Assembly: GCA_964437145.1 (NCBI GenBank)
Contig: CAYTFW010000026.1
Coordinates: 1-44,627, forward strand
Source: JAFAZJ01 sp964437145
Lineage (GTDB): Bacteria; Pseudomonadota; Alphaproteobacteria; Reyranellales; Reyranellaceae
Length of the DNA: 44,627 nucleotides
Reading direction: 5' to 3'
In this document: positions 33,298-40,768 of the stretch, piece by piece
Position numbering within the stretch: position 1 is the first letter of the stretch
How the letters are laid out: every line of letters starts with the position of its first letter
Position numbers and translations under genes: made by a program
The notes under the pieces: generated by a model
What the model was told of the DNA's origin: nothing
The model's database searches: none
The model's input: the letters and a program-made list of their open reading frames with translations, nothing else

Positions 33298-34103
33298 GCG
33301 GCGAAATCGATCTCTGCCTGGCCGAGATCGCGCGACGGGCGCCGGGCTTCGTGCCGCAGGTCGGTGTCGTGCTGGGTTCGGGCCTGTCCGCTGTCGCCGA
33401 CGCGATCGCCTCGCCGCGCATCATCGACTACGCGTCGCTGCCGGGATTCCCGGTGTCGGGCGTCAGCGGCCATGCCGGCAAGCTGGCGCTGGGCAATATC
33501 GGCGCCACCAGCGTGGCGATGCTGCAGGGCCGCGAGCACTACTACGAGCATGGCCGCGCCGATGGCATGAAGGTCGCGATCCGCACACTGGCGCGGCTGG
33601 GATGCCGGACCTTGGTGCTCACCAATTCCGCCGGCAGCTTGCGTGCGGAAATGCAGCCGGGCGCGGTGATGGCGATCGCCGACCACATCAACTTCGCCGG
33701 CGTCTCGCCGTTGTTCGGCGAGCCTGGTGACAGCCGCTTCGTCGACATGAGCGAGGCCTACGATCCATCCCTGCGCGCGCGTCTGCGCGCGGCGGCAGGC
33801 GCGGCGGGGATCACGCTGCACGAGGGCGTGTACATCTGGTTCGCCGGGCCGAGCTTCGAGACGCCGGCGGAGATCCGCGCCGCCGGGCGTTTGGGCGCCG
33901 ACGCCGTCGGCATGTCGACCGTGCCCGAGGTCGTGCTGGCGCGGCACGCCGGCATGAAGGTGGCGGCGCTGTCGCTGATCACCAACATGGCGGCCGGATT
34001 GAGCGCCGAGACCTTGAGCCACGCGCAGACCATGGCGGCGGCGAAAAGCGGCGGTCAGGCGGTGAGTCGATTGCTGCACGACTTCATCGCCACGCTATGC
34101 TGA
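33294..34103 (+). CDS. Purine nucleoside phosphorylase (trimeric, 6-oxopurine type)
   Basis: This 269-residue enzyme splits purine nucleosides with phosphate into base and ribose-1-phosphate. Phosphate-site motifs are VVLGSGL (26-31), SGHAGK (59-63) and QGREHYYEHG (79-87). TNSAGSL follows at 110-116. The base pocket reads FAGPSFETPAEIR and SLITNMAAG; the conserved Glu and Asn are those that select 6-oxopurines (inosine, guanosine) in the human-type enzyme. Adenosine would therefore first need the adenosine deaminase encoded downstream. ATG 33294 overlaps cdd by four bases, and the end overlaps the next gene by seven. Confidence 0.93.
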   Translation: MSGEIDLCLAEIARRAPGFVPQVGVVLGSGLSAVADAIASPRIIDYASLPGFPVSGVSGHAGKLALGNIGATSVAMLQGREHYYEHGRADGMKVAIRTLARLGCRTLVLTNSAGSLRAEMQPGAVMAIADHINFAGVSPLFGEPGDSRFVDMSEAYDPSLRARLRAAAGAAGITLHEGVYIWFAGPSFETPAEIRAAGRLGADAVGMSTVPEVVLARHAGMKVAALSLITNMAAGLSAETLSHAQTMAAAKSGGQAVSRLLHDFIATLC

Positions 34104-35422
34104 TCCCGCAGGAAATCATCCGCCGCAAACGCGACGGCCATACGCTGTCGGCCGAGGAGATCGCCTTCATCGTCAAGGGCATCAGCGATGGCGGGCTGAG
34201 CGAGGGACAGGTCGCGGCCTTCGCCATGACGGTGTTCTGGCGCGGCATGTCGACGGAGGAGCGCGTCGCGCTCACCTTGGGCATGGCCAATTCGGGCGTC
34301 CGTCTGGACTGGCGCGATCTGAACCTACCCGGCCCGGTGATCGACAAGCACAGCAGCGGCGGTGTCGGCGACAAGGTCAGTCTGATGCTGGCGCCGATCG
34401 TCGCCGCCTGCGGCGGCTTCGTGCCGATGATCTCCGGTCGCGGGCTGGGCCACACCGGCGGCACGCTCGACAAGCTGGCGTCGATCCCGGGCTACAACGT
34501 GCAGCCCGACATCGCCACTTTCCGCCGCGTCGTGCGCGATGCCGGCTGCGCCATCATCGGCCAGACCGACGATCTGGCGCCGGCTGATCGTCGGCTCTAT
34601 GCCATCCGCGATACCACGGCATGCGTCGAGAGCATTCCGCTGATCGTGAGCTCGATCCTGTCGAAGAAGCTCGCCGCGGGCCTCGGCGGCCTGGTGATGG
34701 ACGTGAAGACCGGCTCGGGCGCGTTCGCCGCCAGCTTCGAGATGGCGCGCGATCTCGCCGAGAGCCTGGTGAGCGTCGCCAATAGCGCCGGCCTGCCGAC
34801 CGTGGCGTTGATCACCGACATGGATAGCGTTTTGGGCCGCGACGTCGGCAACGCGATCGAAGTCGCCGAGACAGTCGCCTATCTGCGCGACGCCAAGACA
34901 CGCGAGCCGCGCCTGCACGCGGTGGTGATGGCGCTCGCGGCCGAGATGCTGGTGCTGGGCAGGCTCGCGCCGACTGAGGAGGCCGCCCGCGCCCGCGCCG
35001 AGACGGCGTTGGCCGACGGCAGCGCGGCGGAACGATTCGCGCGCATGGTCGCTGCGCTGGGTGGTCCGCGCGACTTTCTTGATCGGGCCGATCGCTATCT
35101 GCCGACCGCGCCGATCGTGCGCGCCTGCGCGGCGGCGCGGTCCGGCTTCGTCGCCGGCATGGATGCCCGGCAGGTCGGTATCGCCGTGGTCGCGTTGGGC
35201 GGGGGCCGCACCAAGCCAACCGACTCGATCGATCCCTCGGTCGGGCTTCGCGATGTCGCGCCGGTCGGGCGCGCGGTGAGGGCCGGCGACACGCTGGCGC
35301 TGGTCCATGCCGCCAGCGAGAAAGCGGCCGATGGCGCCATCGCCATCCTGCGCCAGGCCATCCGCATCGAGGACGCCGCGCCGCCGGCCCAGCCGGTGAT
35401 CCGCGCGCGCATCGGCGCGTGA
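34097..35422 (+). CDS. deoA: Thymidine phosphorylase
   Basis: The 441-residue enzyme converts thymidine and deoxyuridine to base and 2-deoxyribose-1-phosphate. Its N-terminal helical domain begins MLIPQEIIRRKRDGHTLS. The phosphate-binding KHSSGGVGDK (84-93) and the family signature SGRGLGHTGGTLDKL (113-127) are intact. Length fits the bacterial DeoA group; a broader pyrimidine phosphorylase is possible. It overlaps the purine phosphorylase gene by seven bases and the dioxygenase gene by one (TGATG). Confidence 0.95.
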   Translation: MLIPQEIIRRKRDGHTLSAEEIAFIVKGISDGGLSEGQVAAFAMTVFWRGMSTEERVALTLGMANSGVRLDWRDLNLPGPVIDKHSSGGVGDKVSLMLAPIVAACGGFVPMISGRGLGHTGGTLDKLASIPGYNVQPDIATFRRVVRDAGCAIIGQTDDLAPADRRLYAIRDTTACVESIPLIVSSILSKKLAAGLGGLVMDVKTGSGAFAASFEMARDLAESLVSVANSAGLPTVALITDMDSVLGRDVGNAIEVAETVAYLRDAKTREPRLHAVVMALAAEMLVLGRLAPTEEAARARAETALADGSAAERFARMVAALGGPRDFLDRADRYLPTAPIVRACAAARSGFVAGMDARQVGIAVVALGGGRTKPTDSIDPSVGLRDVAPVGRAVRAGDTLALVHAASEKAADGAIAILRQAIRIEDAAPPAQPVIRARIGA

Positions 35423-36210
35423 TGCTGAGCCTCGAGCAGCGCGCGGCCTACGCCCGCGACGGCTTCCTGATGCTCGAGGATTTCGTGCCGCTCGCCAACT
35501 GCGATGCGCTGCAGGCGCGCGCCGCCGAGCTCGTCCAGCGCTTCGATCCCGGCCCGGCCCGCACGGTGTTCTCGACCGCCGACCAGGCGCATGCGCGCGA
35601 CGCGTACTTCCGCGAGTCCGGCGAAGCCATCCGCTTCTTTTTCGAGGACGATGCGCGCACGCTGAACAAGATCGGCCACGCGCTGCACGATCTCGACCCT
35701 GTGTTCGACCGCGTCTCGCGCGCGCCGCGCATGAAGGCGCTGGTCGAGGCGCTGGGCGTCGCGCGCCCGCTGCTGCTGCAATCGATGTATCTGTTCAAGC
35801 AGCCCTTGGTCGGTGGCGAGGTCGACTGGCACCAGGACGCGACCTTCCTGCACACCGAGCCGTCGAGCGTCGTCGGCCTATGGATCGCGCTCGACGACGC
35901 CACCAGAGACAATGGCTGCCTCGTCGCGCTGGCGGGCGCTCACCGGGGAACGCTGCGGCGGCGCTTCACGCGCGATGGCGCGATGCATAAGCTCGACGAC
36001 ACGCCGTGGCCCAACGTCGAGCCGGTGGCGCTGGAGGCGCGCCGGGGTACACTGGTCGTGCTGCATGGTCTGTTGCCGCACGCCAGCGCCGCCAACCGCT
36101 CGCCGCATCCGCGGCACGCCTACTCGCTGCACATCATCGATGGCGAGGCGCGCTACACGGCGGATAACTGGCTGCAGCGTCCGCATCTGCCGCTGCGAGG
36201 CTTCACGTGA
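35422..36210 (+). CDS. PhyH-family Fe(II)/2-oxoglutarate dioxygenase in the nucleoside operon
   Basis: This 262-residue protein looks like a cytoplasmic dioxygenase of the phytanoyl-CoA dioxygenase family, closest in pattern to the PHYHD1 branch. Iron ligands are H137 and D139 (VDWHQDATFLHTEP), with H215 (LVVLHGLLPH) as the likely third, and R231 (PRHAYSLH) likely binds 2-oxoglutarate. ADNWLQ near the end is typical of that branch. It overlaps deoA by one base and the adenosine deaminase gene by four, so it is fully embedded. I infer a nucleoside-, base- or sugar-related substrate; the family is too diverse to say more. GTG 35419 is an alternative start. Confidence 0.9.
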   Translation: MLSLEQRAAYARDGFLMLEDFVPLANCDALQARAAELVQRFDPGPARTVFSTADQAHARDAYFRESGEAIRFFFEDDARTLNKIGHALHDLDPVFDRVSRAPRMKALVEALGVARPLLLQSMYLFKQPLVGGEVDWHQDATFLHTEPSSVVGLWIALDDATRDNGCLVALAGAHRGTLRRRFTRDGAMHKLDDTPWPNVEPVALEARRGTLVVLHGLLPHASAANRSPHPRHAYSLHIIDGEARYTADNWLQRPHLPLRGFT

Positions 36211-37205
36211 CGACGATCGCCGCCCTGCCTAAGGCCGAGCTGCATTGCCACATCGAGGGCGCGATGGCGCCGGCGCTGACGCGCGCGATTGCCGCGCGCA
36301 ACGGCGTGACCTTGCCCGCCGGCCTGTTCAGCGGGCAGAGCGGTTACGCTTGGCGCGACTTCGGCGAATTCCTCGTGGCCTACGACGCGGCCGCGGACGC
36401 GATGCGCACGGCCGAGGATTACGGCGAACTGATGTACGGCTATCTCGCGAATTGCGCCGCCGAAGGCGCGATTTATGTCGAGATGTTCGTCTCGCCTGAT
36501 CACGCGATCGCCATAGGCCTGGGCTTCGCCGCGCAGCTCGCCGGCTTGGCCGACGCTATTGCCCGCGCCGAGGCCGCGTTCGGCATCGTCTCGCGCCTGA
36601 TCCCGTGCTGCATTCGTCATCTTGGCCCCGATCGCGCGCTCGAGATCGCCCGGCTGGTGGCGGCTGAACGGCATCCCTACATCGTCGGCTTCGGCATGGC
36701 GGGCGACGAATTACAGCACGCGCCGGCCGACTTCGCCCCTGCCTTCCGCGTCGCCGACAATGCCGGCCTGGCCTGCACCGTGCACGCCGGCGAGGTAGCG
36801 GGCGCGCATAGCGTGCGCGACGCGATCGCCGCGTTGCCGGTCCGCCGCATCGGCCATGGCGTGCGTGCGATCGAGGATCCCGCGCTGGTCGCCGAGCTGG
36901 CCCGGCGCGGCGTCGTCCTGGAGGTCTGCCCGGGCAGCAACCTGGCGCTGGGCCTTTATCCCGATGCCGTGAGCCACCCGCTTCGCCGGTTGCTCGAGGC
37001 AGGCTGCCGAGTCACGCTGAACTCGGACGATCCGGCGTTCTTCGCGACGTCGATCGGCAACGAGTACGCGATGGCGTCGTCGCGGATGGGGTTGTCGGCA
37101 TCGGACCTGCTGGCGATCACCCGCACCGCCATCGAATCGGCGTTTGTCGACAGCGATACCAGGCGCGCGTTGCTGGCGCGCATCGAGAAAGGGGAACCGA
37201 CATGA
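36207..37205 (+). CDS. add: Adenosine deaminase
   Basis: The 332-residue zinc enzyme hydrolyses adenosine (or deoxyadenosine) to inosine. The metal motif HCH (H13, H15 in AELHCHIEGA), the zinc histidine H193 in TVHAGEVAGAHS, the catalytic RIGHGVRAIED and LNSDDPAFFAT (zinc and catalytic aspartates) are all present. An adenine-deaminase-type activity within the same family cannot be excluded. The start is GTG 36207, overlapping the dioxygenase stop in GTGA. Its product inosine is the expected substrate of the phosphorylase at 33294. It overlaps the next gene by four bases. Confidence 0.92.
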   Translation: MTTIAALPKAELHCHIEGAMAPALTRAIAARNGVTLPAGLFSGQSGYAWRDFGEFLVAYDAAADAMRTAEDYGELMYGYLANCAAEGAIYVEMFVSPDHAIAIGLGFAAQLAGLADAIARAEAAFGIVSRLIPCCIRHLGPDRALEIARLVAAERHPYIVGFGMAGDELQHAPADFAPAFRVADNAGLACTVHAGEVAGAHSVRDAIAALPVRRIGHGVRAIEDPALVAELARRGVVLEVCPGSNLALGLYPDAVSHPLRRLLEAGCRVTLNSDDPAFFATSIGNEYAMASSRMGLSASDLLAITRTAIESAFVDSDTRRALLARIEKGEPT

Positions 37206-38065
37206 CCGCGATCACCCGGGGCAGGATGCTCACCGCCATGGCCGGCCTGGCGCTGGCCGGTACCATGCCGATGCCCGCGCGCGCCCAGGACGGGCCGGCG
37301 CCCAACGACCTGCTGCTCGCCACGCTGTGGATGCAGCGTTCGGTCGAGTACAAGGCCAATTGCCTGACCGCCTTCACGCTCGCGCGCATGCGCTTCGACG
37401 AGGCGCTGGCCAACAAGAGCTGGACCGGCGCGCCCGCCGAGCAGAAGGGCGATTTCCAGAACCTGCCGCCGGCGGTGATCGCCGATGTCGACGAGACGCT
37501 GCTCGACAATTCGCTGTATCAGGTCTGGATGATGAAGAACGACAAGACCTTCAGCCTCGAGACCTGGAGCAAGTTCTGCGCGACCCAGACCTCGACCGCC
37601 ATCCCCGGCGCGCTGGAGTTCTGCAAATACGCCGATTCCAAGGGCGCCAAGATCTTCTACGTCACCAACCGCGACGCCAAGGACAAGGACGCGACGAAGC
37701 AGAACATGGAGAAGCTCGGCTTCCCGATGGGCGGCAATGTCGACGTGTTCATGACCCAGCGCGAGAGGCCGGATTGGGGTGGCGCCAAGAGCACGCGCCG
37801 TGCCGTGGTGACCAAGGACTACCGCGTGCTGCTCAACGTCGGCGACAATCTCGGCGATTTCGACGACGCCTATCGCGGGACCGAGGCGCAGCGGCTGGCC
37901 GCCTTCCAGGCCAACGCCGAGCGCTTTGGGCGCGAATGGATCATGATCGCCAACCCGACCTATGGCTCGTTCGACACGGCGCCCTACGGCCACGACTTCA
38001 AGAAGTCGCGCGCCGAGCAGCGCAAGGCCAAGCACGACGTGCTGCAGGCGTGGGCGGGGGCTTGA
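37202..38065 (+). CDS. Secreted HAD acid phosphatase / 5'-nucleotidase, e(P4)-like
   Basis: The 287-residue protein has a signal peptide ending PARAQ with no lipobox cysteine, so it should be a soluble periplasmic enzyme. It shows the class B/class C acid phosphatase pattern of the HAD superfamily: nucleophile D95 and D97 in IADVDETLLDNS, then YVTNRDAKDKD and VGDNLGDFDDA. Relatives such as the e(P4) protein strip phosphate from nucleotides outside the cytoplasm. As the last gene of the operon (four-base overlap with add), it would feed nucleosides to the transporter encoded first. Confidence 0.92.
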   Translation: MTAITRGRMLTAMAGLALAGTMPMPARAQDGPAPNDLLLATLWMQRSVEYKANCLTAFTLARMRFDEALANKSWTGAPAEQKGDFQNLPPAVIADVDETLLDNSLYQVWMMKNDKTFSLETWSKFCATQTSTAIPGALEFCKYADSKGAKIFYVTNRDAKDKDATKQNMEKLGFPMGGNVDVFMTQRERPDWGGAKSTRRAVVTKDYRVLLNVGDNLGDFDDAYRGTEAQRLAAFQANAERFGREWIMIANPTYGSFDTAPYGHDFKKSRAEQRKAKHDVLQAWAGA

Positions 38066-38097
38066 GCGGCTTCCACATCGCGTGCGTGTTATCGGCG

Positions 38098-38199
38098 CCC
38101 CCTCACCCCCGACCCCTCTCCCGCGAGGGGAGAGGGGAGAAAGACTCGCTGCTCATGTTCCCCTCTCCCCTCGCGGGAGAGGGGTTAGGGGTGAGGGGG
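38098..38199. repeat. Paired CCCCTCTCCC inverted repeat
   Basis: CCCCTCACCCCCGACCCC starts the left unit, and its near reverse complement ends the right unit at 38199. Each unit has a CCTCTCCCGCGAGGGGAGAGG-like hairpin. It fills the gap between the convergent ends of the nucleoside operon (38065) and the CYP153-like gene (38202). Confidence 0.88.
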
Positions 38200-38201
38200 C
38201 G

Positions 38202-39410
38202 TTAGTTCAGGATCCGGACGGGCAGGGCGCGGTAGCCGCGGATGAAATTGGAGTAGAGGCGCTTGGGTGGACCCGCGACCTCGATATCGAGGTCGCGCTT
38301 GAGGATCTCCTCCCACAGGATGCGCAGCTGCAAATCGGCCAGGCGATCGCCGACGCAGCGGTGCACGCCGGCGCCATAGGCGAGATGCTGGCGGGGCTTG
38401 GCGCGATCGACGATGAACTCGTCGGCGCGCTCGATGGCGCTCTCGTCGCGATTGCCTGAGACATACCACATCACGACCTTGTCGCCCTTGCGGATGGTCT
38501 TGCCGCCCAGCTCCGTGTCCTCGCGCGCAGTGCGGCGCATGTGGATCACCGGCGTCTGGTAGCGGATGGTCTCGGATACCAGGCTCGGCACCAGCGACGG
38601 GTTGGCGCGCAGCTTGGCCCATTCGCCGGGATTGGCCGCCAACGCCAGCAACCCGCCGGTCATGCTGTTGCGCGTCGTGTCGTTGCCGCCGACGATCAGC
38701 AGGGACAGCGTGCCGACGAACTCGCGTGGTTCCATGTGCCGCGTCGCCTCGCCGTGCGCCAGCATCGAGATCAGATCGAAGCGCGGCTCGGCGTTGACGC
38801 GCTCGTTCCACAGCTTCGAGAAGTACGCCGCCATCCTGCCCAACTCGGCGAAGCGCTCGTCCTCCGACCGCACCGGCGCGTCGGGGGAATTGACGTTGGC
38901 GATGGCGACATCGGACCAGAACGTCAGCTTGCGCCGGTCCTCCCAAGGGAAGTCGAACAGCGTCGCCAGCATCATGGTGGTGAGCTCTATGGAGACTCGG
39001 TCGACCCAGTCGAAGACCTCGCCGCGCGGCAGCGCGTCGAGCGTATCCGATGTGCGCCGGCGGATCGTCGCCTCCATGTTGGCGATGTTGCTCGGGGCGA
39101 CGATGGGCGCCACGGTGCGCCGCCGCGTAGTGTGATCGGGCGGATCCATGCGGATGAAGCTGGCGAACTCGCCGGGCCGACCGACTTCGGCGATCTGGAT
39201 GCCGCCCAGCTCCTGCGCCGAGGAGAACACCGCGTGGTTAATCTCGACGTCCATGATGTCGGCGTAGCGCGTCACCGACCAATAGGGGCCGTAGGGGCTG
39301 TCGGCGCAGCGATGCACCGGGTCCTCGCGGCGCAGCCGCTCGAATAGCGGGCGCCACGTGTCGTTCTCGTAGAGGGCGGGGTCGCTGACATCGATGCTGG
39401 CGATCGGCAT
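38202..39410 (-). CDS. Cytochrome P450, CYP153-like
   Basis: This 402-residue soluble P450 has the I-helix VGGNDTTRNSMTGG (241-246 for GGNDTT), the K-helix ETIR (280-283) and the heme loop AYGAGVHRCVGDRLAD with C352. The stretches GDKVVMWYVSGNRDE and QLRILWEEILKR and the end SNFIRGYRALPVRI match my memory of CYP153 alkane and fatty-acid terminal hydroxylases. Such class I enzymes need a ferredoxin and a ferredoxin reductase, and neither gene is adjacent. GAGGAAA precedes ATG 39410; the open frame upstream overlaps the divergent gene and is not P450-like. Confidence 0.92.
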   Translation of the reverse strand: MPIASIDVSDPALYENDTWRPLFERLRREDPVHRCADSPYGPYWSVTRYADIMDVEINHAVFSSAQELGGIQIAEVGRPGEFASFIRMDPPDHTTRRRTVAPIVAPSNIANMEATIRRRTSDTLDALPRGEVFDWVDRVSIELTTMMLATLFDFPWEDRRKLTFWSDVAIANVNSPDAPVRSEDERFAELGRMAAYFSKLWNERVNAEPRFDLISMLAHGEATRHMEPREFVGTLSLLIVGGNDTTRNSMTGGLLALAANPGEWAKLRANPSLVPSLVSETIRYQTPVIHMRRTAREDTELGGKTIRKGDKVVMWYVSGNRDESAIERADEFIVDRAKPRQHLAYGAGVHRCVGDRLADLQLRILWEEILKRDLDIEVAGPPKRLYSNFIRGYRALPVRILN

Positions 39411-39552
39411 GGCGTTTCCTCGATTTTGCCGCAGACAGACATGCGGGCACGCGCGAGTCAATCCGTCCGCATTGGGCATGCCGCGCTGGCGTCCGACGCG
39501 GCGAGCCTCTACCGTTGCGGCTGGAAGACCCAAGGCGAGGAAGGCCCGCGAC

Positions 39553-40749
39553 ATGGCGGCGACGACACAAGGCAATGCGTTCGATCTGCCTGAGGCGACA
39601 CTCAGGGCGCAGACCAATTCCAAGTGGAGCAAGTACGGGCCTGATGTGCTGCCAGCCTTCGTCGCCGAGATGGATTTCCGCGTCGCCGAGCCGATCCAGG
39701 CCGCCGTGCGGCGCATCGTCGACAAGACCGACTACGGCTATCCCATGCGCAATGGCGCCAAGGCCGGCGCTGCGCTCTGCGCCGCCTTCGCCGAGCGCAT
39801 GCAGAGCCGCTTCGGCTGGAAGACCGACCCCGAGCTGGCCCTGCCGCTGGCCGACCTCGTGCAGGGCACCTACGCGCCGGTGCTGGCGTTCAGCGAGCCG
39901 GGCGATGGCGTCGTGCTGCAGATGCCGAGCTATCCGCCGTTCCAGGAGGTGCTGCGCGTCACCGGCCGCCGCATGATCCCGCTGCAGATGCGCGACACCG
40001 GCAGCACGTACGTCAATCGGCTGGAGGAGATCGAGAAGCAGGTCGATGGCCGCACGCGCATCTTCGTGCTGTGCAATCCGCAGAACCCGACCGGCCGCGT
40101 CTTCACGCGCGAGGAGCTGCTGGCCTTCGGCAAGTTCGCCATTGAGCGCGACATGATCGTGATCTCCGACGAGATCCATCAGGACATCGTCTATCCGGGC
40201 CACACGCACATTCCGTTCGCCGCGCTCGGGCCTGAGTACGCGGCGCGCACCATCACGATCACTTCGGCGACCAAGAGCTTCAACATCCCGGGCCTGCGCA
40301 GCGCCATCCTCCATTTCGGCACGCCGCAGCTGCGCGACCGCTTCCTCGGCCGCATCCCCGCACGCCTGATGGGCGATCCCAACGCCATCGGCGTCGACGC
40401 CACGGTCGCGGCGTGGCGCGAAGGCCAACCCTGGCTCGACTCGGTGGTGGCGCACCTGCACCGCGCGCGCGACCACATGGTGCGCACGATCAAGTCGGAA
40501 GTGCCGCAGATCAAGGTGCACGCCCCCGACGGCACCTTCCTGGCGTGGCTCGACTGCACGGCCCTGGGGCTCAACGCGCCGGCCTTCGATTTCTTCCACG
40601 ATAAGGCCAAGATCGCCTTCAGCGCTGGCGAGACCTTCGATCCCGCCGGCGCACAGTTCGTGCGCTTCAACTTCGCCACCTCGATGCCGATCCTCGACGG
40701 CATCCTCGACCGCCTGGTGACCAGCACGCGCGCGCGACTGAAGATGTAA
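39553..40749 (+). CDS. PatB/MalY-type aminotransferase or C-S lyase
   Basis: The 398-residue fold-type I enzyme uses pyridoxal phosphate. The Schiff-base lysine is K241 in TSATKSFNIPGLR. NPQNPTGR (175-182) and SDEIHQD (205-211) hold the cofactor aspartate and ring contacts. The N-terminus (TNSKWSKYGPDVLPAFVAEMDF) is typical of the PatB/MalY group of cystathionine beta-lyases and related C-S lyases. Either transamination or cleavage of a cysteine conjugate is possible. GAGGAAGG precedes ATG 39553; it is divergent from the P450, with 142 bases between. The phosphatase gene follows 19 bases downstream. Confidence 0.9.
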   Translation: MAATTQGNAFDLPEATLRAQTNSKWSKYGPDVLPAFVAEMDFRVAEPIQAAVRRIVDKTDYGYPMRNGAKAGAALCAAFAERMQSRFGWKTDPELALPLADLVQGTYAPVLAFSEPGDGVVLQMPSYPPFQEVLRVTGRRMIPLQMRDTGSTYVNRLEEIEKQVDGRTRIFVLCNPQNPTGRVFTREELLAFGKFAIERDMIVISDEIHQDIVYPGHTHIPFAALGPEYAARTITITSATKSFNIPGLRSAILHFGTPQLRDRFLGRIPARLMGDPNAIGVDATVAAWREGQPWLDSVVAHLHRARDHMVRTIKSEVPQIKVHAPDGTFLAWLDCTALGLNAPAFDFFHDKAKIAFSAGETFDPAGAQFVRFNFATSMPILDGILDRLVTSTRARLKM

Positions 40750-40768
40750 GGCTGCGCCGCCGGCGGCC

